The notes under the pieces are model-generated. The model was not told where the DNA came from. It saw nothing but the letters and a program-made list of their open reading frames with translations, and did not search any database. Of a DNA stretch of 64,000 bases, positions 57,301 through 64,000 are shown piece by piece. The stretch lies in contig KL647295.1 of the NCBI GenBank assembly GCA_000727475.1, positions 546,839 through 610,838 on the forward strand, in the 5' to 3' direction. Each line of letters starts with the position of its first letter. Positions within the stretch are counted from its first letter, which is position 1. Source of the DNA: Sarcocystis neurona (taxonomy: Eukaryota; Apicomplexa; Conoidasida; Eucoccidiorida; Sarcocystidae). The translations under genes and the position numbers were made by a program.

Positions 57301-58306
57301 CTCAACTAGCGGTTGTGGGCGCATACGCATCGTAACTGTGTGTCGCCATCCACTACTGTATCGGCGACACTGCAATAATTAGACTGTGTGCGTAGATGAA
57401 GCGCCTCCAGACCGTGAACTGCTTTTGCAGGGCTTTCGCAAACGATGCTTTCCTACGGGGAGGTTTAGAATTCTGTACCAGTTTGGAGCAACTGTGTGGG
57501 AGACTTAAACTCCTCGACAGGAGGTGGTACAGCGGAGAGTTGTTCAAGGCTGCATTGTCGCAAGGCTAACAACTAGAGTATAATAGCAAAGGCAAAATTT
57601 AATTCGCTTACTTTTGTGGAGGGACTAGAGGAGCAATGTGGAAATAGGGGATAAGCTGCTGGGGAACAAGCTGCTGTGTGGAAAATACCGGTGGGAGAAG
57701 GGCTGGCGATTCAACTGGGAACCGCTGCGTGTACGGATCGGTTGAGATTCCCCGAAAGGAAGGGCTCTGCTGCACGAAGTGCGTGCACGTCGAAACGTTC
57801 GGCGGCTGGGTGCTACGTGCTGGTCAATACTTACCAAAAAAGGTGCAACTTGATTCGAAAGGTCCCCTGACACTAAAGGACCTGACTGCAAAAAAAATAT
57901 AGTGGATCGAAACAGTAACTTTTTGCCGGTTAACTGCCTTACTTGGTTAGCACCGGGGAACCAGTTGTTCACCAACGCATTATATAATATATTTGGAGGG
58001 AGCTGCGCTGCCCAGTTTGTGAGGGCGCGGCCGAGCCTTCCGTAATCCTGACTTGCCCACGAAGCGGCGGCAGCTGATGCGGCGAGAGACTACAATTGCA
58101 GACTCCGTGTGTCTTGTCACACCTCCCCCGACGCACGTGAAAGTCTACTGTTCGTTACCGCAAGTTTTCCTTGGAAAGCTGCGAATACTTGTTCCTCGTT
58201 TCTCTTGTTCTCTGTGGCGTTCTGCTCGCGGGAGAGATAATCGGTTAATTTCCTGATAGTTTTTAAATTCTCGGGTTTCAGAACCCTGTCGAGCGCCTCC
58301 ACCTAC
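54387..58306. other. Unique repeat-poor DNA, no complete gene
   Basis: 54800-57000 shows only short frames. On the minus strand several good splice sites occur, for example an acceptor TATTTTTTTTGCAG at 57890 and a GTAAGT donor at 57835 around a 51-base phase-0 frame. A protein-like frame around 57300-57028 ends LLVPDGE. These could be later exons of the gene at 58307-58782, but I could not join them. Confidence 0.4.
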
Positions 58307-58782
58307 CACACACGGATGATTTGATGGTACTAGTTCTCTACTGTTGGAGAGCAGGGCGCAGCTGTTGTGTACAGGAAAGAGGACTGCTTGTTTTATCACC
58401 CACTCCACGTTTATATTCGTCGTAGGCCTCCTGCGACACTGCGGAGGACGCGAACTATAAATATGGTGGGTGAACTTTTGGCAGTACGCCTCAATACCTT
58501 GAATAAACCTGCTTTTAGGCGGCGCACTGCCATCTGGAAAAAAGTAACGCTGTCTCACTAAGATCGAATCCTAGGGTGAGGTTTTGTTCGACTACCCGAA
58601 GATGGTACGCCGCGCCTGACGTCGTGGCTGGATGACGTGTCGACTTCTTCCGCATTTTCAATAGACCGCATCACGATCTGATCCTTCAAGCTGTCGCGAT
58701 GCGTAGATTTTTCCGGAAGATGAGCCCCCTCCGATGCGAGAAAGAGGAGGGTGAACAAGGGAGGAAAATTCAAAGTAGTCAT
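58307..58782 (-). CDS. First two exons of a second secreted, possibly CAP-like, gene
   Basis: Exon 1 (58782-58596) starts at ATG with a signal peptide (MTTLNFPPLFTLLFLASEG) and an acidic linker, like exon 1 of the CAP gene. Exon 2 (58533-58307; acceptor TTACTTTTTTCCAG, donor GTAGGT) is in phase and has CQKFTHHIYSSR, later IKQAVLF and HNSCALL. That spacing resembles exon 2 of the CAP gene (CIKYVNFFR then KNCSEL). The intron between is only 62 bases with a GTAGTC donor. The CAP1/CAP2 exons were not found, so the gene is either more diverged, interrupted, or a different secreted protein. Confidence 0.4.
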
Positions 58783-59856
58783 CTTTTGCCATGAAACACA
58801 ATGAGGCTCGAAATCGAAAAACTCTAAACTTAGAAGAAAGCCGTGCTTTACAGCCGTGTTCGGGTGTCTATACACCTGAAAGCTCAACGTACTCCGGATG
58901 AAAAAGCAAATGGTAGAGCCGCCTCCGTCCGTGCCAACGCACACGGGCAAACTGCGAACGTGGAAATCTGTGAAATTTTCTTATATGTGTAGACTCCAGT
59001 TTCGACTGGCACGGGGACATGTGGAGGCCATGATGGACTTGTCGGAGACTCACACTCGCAGCAGACGTTGCCGGCAGCACGGCACACTGAACCACTGTAT
59101 GCACACGCCACTGTATACACAAGCCACCGTTTGATACTCTACCAAGATGCTAGCTAGCCACAGTGTGGTGCGATGAACTGTTCACCGCATCTAGACAAAG
59201 AAGGTAGGAGGCAGACAACTTTCGACGAGTTCTGCGAGTACCTCTTACGGATATATAGTATAAGCATACAGGTAAGCTTGTCACTTACCCGAGGATAGCA
59301 ACACCAATTCGGAACATGTTCGTATGTCAAACGATACGTCAAACGATACGCGTAAGGTTTGCGCCGATAACTACGAATGTCAACCGTGCTGGTCGAATCT
59401 GAACACAAGTGCAGCAGCAAGAATGTGTACGTGCGCATAAATGAAAAAAAAAATCTATGAGACTTGCGCGTACAAAGTAGGTGTATGCGAGGCGATGCTT
59501 CGAATGACTGTAACACATATAAAGAAAGGCAAATGCAGGTGGTGCGAGTCACGCCTCAAGCGCGACTTGGGTTAAACACTTAAATGGAAAGAATACGACA
59601 AGTAACGTGTCCGCGTTGTCGAACTTGCAGAGAACAACCTAGCGCAAGCCGAGCTGAAGAGGTACAGCTCGATCAGGATGGTAACAAGGGAACCACATAT
59701 GCAGCACAGAGGTTGGCTTCGTCGTCTTGAGCATCTGGAAATCCACACAATGTGGTGCTCTGTTTTTGCCGTTAACCGCTAATCTTGCGCCAGTCCCGAC
59801 AACGAGGTACCCATGCATGGCTGAGAACGAGATTGCACTGAGAACACGACGGTGTC
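58783..59856. other. Intergenic, nothing recognised
   Basis: Unique sequence. The segment 59640-59856 just downstream of the adenylate kinase stop probably includes its 3' UTR. A 13-base direct repeat (ACGTCAAACGATA type) lies near 59330-59350. Confidence 0.45.
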
Positions 59857-60693
59857 TCAAGACAAAGATCCCTGCCGATTACCCGCATAACGGAGTCTTG
59901 CTAGGATATGCGCGGCCAGATTCGGCACGTCTTTCAAACCCTTTTTCACCTCAAATTTGAATAATTTATTTTCCTCTTCATAAAGGCGAAGTATCGGCAC
60001 GGTCTGCTCATCGTAGAGTTCTAGGCGACGTTTAACGGTGGATTCTGAATCGTCAGGACGCTTCACGAGCGTTGCGTTGCCTCTGCACTTTTCGCAGTCC
60101 TTTGGCGGAGGAACAGGAGGCAGCTCGTAGGGACCCTCGAAATACTCGGCGATGTTGAACGTCCCTCCGCAGTCCGCACATATTCTTCTTGCCAGAAGCT
60201 TCTTCAACAAGATGTCTCTTCTCAGAAGTAAATTGACGCACATAGTGGGAGGAGCGAATGTGCGTAACATCCTAGCCTGGTTGACTGTGCGGGGAAATCC
60301 ATCGAGAATCCACCCTGATGAGCAGTCCACCTTGACAAGCCGTCTTCTGCAGATTTCCAAAACAAGCTTATCCGGCACCAGCTCACCCTTAGCACAAATT
60401 TCTTTAACGAACTGCCCCACTGGTGTGTTCGCCGCGATCTCTTGTCGAAACAAATCCCCTGTCGAAATATGGGGGATTTTCCAGCTTTGTCCCAGTAGTC
60501 TCGCGTAAGTGCCCTTCCCCACGCCGGGGGGACCAAGAAATACAAACTTCGGGCGCTGTCTGACGCCTGCATGCAACTTCCTCGTGCCGTAAGGGGTACA
60601 GTGGTCACGAAGACTGTACAGGCTTGTATTTGGACAGAAGCGCAGACAGAATGCTGTGTCCCGGACTGCGTGGAGGGAGTATGAAATACTCAT
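59857..60693 (-). CDS. Adenylate kinase, zinc-type LID (278 aa)
   Basis: Nucleoside monophosphate kinase catalysing ATP + AMP to 2 ADP (or the GTP:AMP variant; substrate cannot be read from sequence). P-loop GPPGVGKGT at residues 54-62; AMP-site STGDLFRQE (77-85); DGFPRT at 131-136; long LID with the Cys4 zinc site C172, C175, C200, C203; then RPDDSESTVKRRLELY. The ~48 residues before the core are basic, Ser/Thr/Cys-containing and almost free of acidic residues, consistent with a mitochondrial or apicoplast transit peptide. The start is the first ATG (60693); the gene appears intronless, and the length is normal for a long-form kinase with a leader. No triplet-repeat insertions, unlike its neighbours in the repeat-rich part. 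Confidence 0.93.
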   Translation of the reverse strand: MSISYSLHAVRDTAFCLRFCPNTSLYSLRDHCTPYGTRKLHAGVRQRPKFVFLGPPGVGKGTYARLLGQSWKIPHISTGDLFRQEIAANTPVGQFVKEICAKGELVPDKLVLEICRRRLVKVDCSSGWILDGFPRTVNQARMLRTFAPPTMCVNLLLRRDILLKKLLARRICADCGGTFNIAEYFEGPYELPPVPPPKDCEKCRGNATLVKRPDDSESTVKRRLELYDEQTVPILRLYEEENKLFKFEVKKGLKDVPNLAAHILARLRYAGNRQGSLS

Positions 60694-63600
60694 GCTTCAG
60701 AGGCATACAGAAGTATTTGTGTTGCGTCAGCGAGGCCTTTACTTGGAGTATTGCTCCGCTAACTTTTACCTCTGCGTGAAAGGCCGTTGTACTGCACATA
60801 CGAAAACACGTGAAGACAGGGAGCGCGGACGGAGAGAACGGCGATGTTGGAACTGCGCTATTGGTACCTCAAGGTCATACACACGTACAAAATACGTAGG
60901 GGTGCCCGTCCACGAACCCTTCGCCGATTCGCTGTTCGGTGCTCCTGTTCCGCAGAATGTGCAACGCGCTCGATGCGTTTTTTATAGTGATTTAGAGGGA
61001 TAGGACTTGCACGTGAGCCTACCTTGACATGAATTATACACATGCGACCGCACGAACCACGCACAGTCCGGACATCGATATTGCACTGGAAAAACCACCC
61101 TGCCTCTTAACGAAGGCTCCAAGGAGCGCTTCAAGTAGCTGGTTTGTTTATGCACTTTTCGCGGTTCTTCAGCGGACGAACACATATTTTCAAAAGAGAG
61201 ACTTTGTTTAGGGCTGCGAAATAGATTTTGTTTGCGTCTACGACTATTAAAACCTCGTTACCAGGCATACACGTCATTGAGAGCGAGGAAATGTGGAAAT
61301 TGCTAGCTGATGGGAATTACCCAACGACAGGATTGACAACAACTGCACAGCAGGAAACAGGAAAACACCTTAGACGTCGAGAATACATGAGAACATTTGT
61401 ATAATACTTTATTCTTATGTATCATAATGTCCGAAGTAGAGTTCCGCATTAACAAGTGATACACATTATTGCTGAAGAGGAACTCTGACGATGCGAGTTT
61501 GTCTTCAGTAAATAGCAGAGAACACGGTTTTGAAAACATACACATATGTAGGTTACATACATACAGAAACATCCGTGCAAGCAACAAGCACACAGCGCAA
61601 GTTCAACAAGAAGCAGCTTCCGAGGAGTGAGACAGTGCACTTGAAGTATATGCAGAGCATTCGCCAGAACAGCCCAACTCCGGACGTATGAGGACCAGGT
61701 CAAGAAGTGTACAAAACGCATCCGCAGCACGTGGTCAATAGCCTTGACGAATGCGTCAGATGAAAGATGTGGACGGACGATATCCCCGCTATCTGTGTGA
61801 GTCTGCCGAGAAAGGTGAATCAGTAAATCGCTGCCGTAGGTATAACAGCGACTGTGAAGTGTGAAGGGCACTCATGGCACAACTAATCTAGTGTGTCTCG
61901 CAAGAAAGGGGCGACACAAGTCTTAATGCTTGTTGCGCGACACGCCTGACGGACGAACGAGAATTCTGTGCGACATGGAGATTAGAAAATAGTGAAACGA
62001 AGAAAGAAAGGGTGGATTCTGTTGCCGGAAACACCGGCAAAGGCAATTTCCACTGCTGTTTCAACGACTACGGAAAGTGAATTGAGGGATACATCCCCCA
62101 TAACATTTGAACGAAGTCAAGCGTGCGTACAGAGAAGGAAGCGGACCTCAAGAGCAGCCGGAAACACAGGATTTCGCATATATATATATATATATTTATT
62201 CAAGAGCTGCACGTGAACGTGTTGGGGCAAGGAAACCAGAATGGGACACGACTCCAAAGAGGATAAGACGTCCTAGAGGTGAGAAGCAATGGAACTGCCA
62301 GAACTAGTCAGGTACATACACAAAACATTCGGATGTGTAGTGGATAAAGACCTTCTAGAAATAATTGTCGTACGAAAACACGCAGATCGTCGCTCTGCCG
62401 TGGTGATGCCTGTCAGGAGACAAAGGCTGACCAGCCGAAAGCCCGCGCATGCAGGGTTGTGCGCGCACTCGTCGGCACTCGCCGTGTGCAAAATTGAACA
62501 AGTTCAGTCGCAACTCTTGTACAGAGTTCTAACTTGTCTTAGGTGTTTCAGCCGTCCTGTGCAGTTCTAAGGAAGTCACAAGGTCTGTTTTGTCTGCGCG
62601 CCCAGTCAAACACAGAACGACATAGTGTGATGCGCTGTGGGGTCCGGACTTCAGCGCGAAGACGAAGTCGTGAAGAGGAAGCGAAAATGAAGTTTTACGT
62701 AACAAGAATAACGTTTGTTGAGGCTCAATTTTCCACTCTCCGCTTTGTGCCCGCGTCCCAAATAGAAGACTTACTAGATGCGACAATAAATAGCATACCA
62801 TCCGTCAACTTTTCCAGCCCCGCTTGACAACACAGCTTGCATGGTGATGGTTAGTAATAGCCGTACAAGGACTCAATTACCAATCTTCGTCCTTCCTTCA
62901 GTTCCTCTGGTGGATTTGCTTTTGAGTTGACAACGCCAAGCCGATGGTTCGACGGCGCTTATAAGCTTGTTAGGGTTCCTGAAGAAGGATCAGTCACGCG
63001 GCAGACGAGAACGAATAGCAGTTAACTTTTTAAGAATTTATAGCAGTAAGAGGAGTAGCAGGAGGTTACGGAAGCAGTACCTGATTACCTAGGAAGCGAA
63101 GCTGCATCACATGAGTCAAGGAGATCCAGACACGCAATGGTGGAGTTTCCGGAACTTCACGTTCTATCCCACACGTGCGCAACTATGTGTAACAATAACA
63201 TATATATATATACATATATGCAATTCTCTCTAGATATTGTTTGTTCATTATAAAATACGTGAAATTCATAGTGTCTACTTTCATGTCGTCTGAATGACTG
63301 GAGCTAACTCAAGCAGAGGGACTGCTACTCGTTGTGCGGCACCTATTTGGGAGGCAGTGCATAAATATATATATGTATATACATGTATATAGAATAGATG
63401 TATCCATATTTTTACCACACAGTAGACATGTAAATCTACGTAGGATATCAGAAATGTATACAAGTGTACACCGTCCCTTTGTGTGACGCAATTTTTGATC
63501 ATACTGGTGTGCGTCATATATATGTATGCATAAAAGTTCAAGACAGCGAGAGGAGGAAAGCGAATCGGAATGCCTCAACGCCGCGTGTGTCCCGAATCGC

Positions 63601-63740
63601 CTGTACACACGCATTCTTCTGTCGTAACTCGGATATCTGCGGTGGGACACGGGCTGAGAAGGAAGCTGTGACGCGCCGCACTCTTCAGCGAGAAGTCTTT
63701 TTCTCGGCTGTTTTTTCCGCCACAGAAGTATTGCACAAGA
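60694..63740. other. Unique DNA without a supported gene
   Basis: Open frames at 61992-62280, 62289-62570 and 62650-62827 (plus) and 62801-62529 (minus) overlap each other, and none shows a family motif. A GTAAGT donor occurs 28 bases after a minus-strand ATG at 62801, but no following exon could be fixed. TA microsatellites lie at 62178-62194, 63201-63220 and 63364-63392. Confidence 0.45.
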
Positions 63741-63749
63741 CGTCGTGGC

Positions 63750-63973
63750 CTACCCGTGTCCGTTACAGGCTTCTCTTTTTCTTCGGAGTTTTTGGGAGCA
63801 GCACTGGCACATGCAACTTCGCGTCTTCATCTTCTTCAGGAGCACGTCCTCCGCGTTGTTTATTGCCACCCACCCGATGGTCACCTGCGGAACGTATCAT
63901 CCTCTCCAGTAGAGGCGACTCGCTCTTTCCTAGCCGCTTCGCACCTCTTCAACTCTTTGCAGCTGTTTGCCAT
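63750..63973 (-). CDS. Possible coding end of a gene entering from the right edge
   Basis: On the minus strand an ATG at 63973 opens MANSCKELKRCEAARKERVA and on to DDTFR, where a CAG-GTGACC donor occurs. A second frame just downstream reads VGGNKQRGGRAPEEDEDAK and continues to a Lys-rich end (PKTPKKKRSL) with a TAA. The two frames do not join directly. Charged composition suggests coding, but the product is unknown and the gene may extend beyond the window. Confidence 0.25.
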
Positions 63974-64000
63974 GTTTAGAAAGCTCTGGAGCGGCGGCCA

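Noticed and set aside
57028..57375. 115-residue minus-strand frame ending LLVPDGE as a complete gene
   Set aside because: It opens with TTG; at best it holds part of an exon. It is mentioned only as context for the 58307-58782 gene.
61449..61871. 140-residue minus-strand frame
   Set aside because: It opens with GTG, has no ATG near the start and shows no motif or splice context.
1..64000. CRISPR arrays, tRNA, rRNA, telomere repeats, retroelement or transposase genes
   Set aside because: None seen: no regularly spaced identical repeats with unique spacers, no TTTAGGG arrays, and no reverse transcriptase or transposase motifs in the translations.

Overview
The window looks like nuclear DNA from an apicomplexan parasite of the genus Eimeria. 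The clearest sign is dense CAG-type triplet repeats read as runs of Ala, Gln and Ser inside long open frames. These alternate with AT-rich and TG/CA/TATG microsatellites and with ordinary unique sequence. Genus is inferred from this composition; I cannot name the species. No rRNA, tRNA, CRISPR or bacterial-type element was seen.

Layout. 1-5.1 kb is microsatellite-rich non-coding DNA. 5.1-7.0 kb (minus) is an Ala-rich hypothetical gene. 8.3-18.3 kb (minus) is a very large gene that I read as an RBBP5/Swd1 homologue (WD40 subunit of the COMPASS H3K4 methyltransferase), heavily inflated by amino-acid runs. It is split by a 432-base N gap that appears to be an assembly artefact: 50 identical bases flank the gap, and collapsing them rejoins two reading frames. 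18.3-21.3 kb holds more CAG-repeat DNA with uncertain coding. 21.3-34 kb is mostly microsatellites and short tandem duplications, with one tentative spliced gene at 24.3-25.1 kb and one tentative terminal exon at 29.5 kb. 34.1-38.3 kb (minus) is a coiled-coil golgin with a C-terminal GRIP domain. 40.1-40.9 kb (plus) contains exons of an unrecognised Gln/Ala-rich gene. 43.2-46.4 kb (plus) is an STK19-family winged-helix protein with very large insertions.

From about 46.4 kb the triplet repeats stop almost completely and the sequence becomes repeat-poor. Two genes stand out there. A five-exon minus-strand gene (49388-54386) was assembled by hand from splice sites whose phases all agree; it encodes a 274-residue secreted CAP/SCP-domain protein. 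An intronless adenylate kinase gene lies at 59857-60693 (minus). Between them (58307-58782, minus) are two in-phase exons of a second secreted protein that may be a diverged CAP paralogue. The rest of this part has no gene I can support firmly.

The genes do not form a pathway or operon. They are individual eukaryotic genes for chromatin modification, Golgi tethering, DNA-repair/chromatin binding, secretion and nucleotide metabolism. Family calls rest on motifs recognised by eye; no alignment or database search was run.
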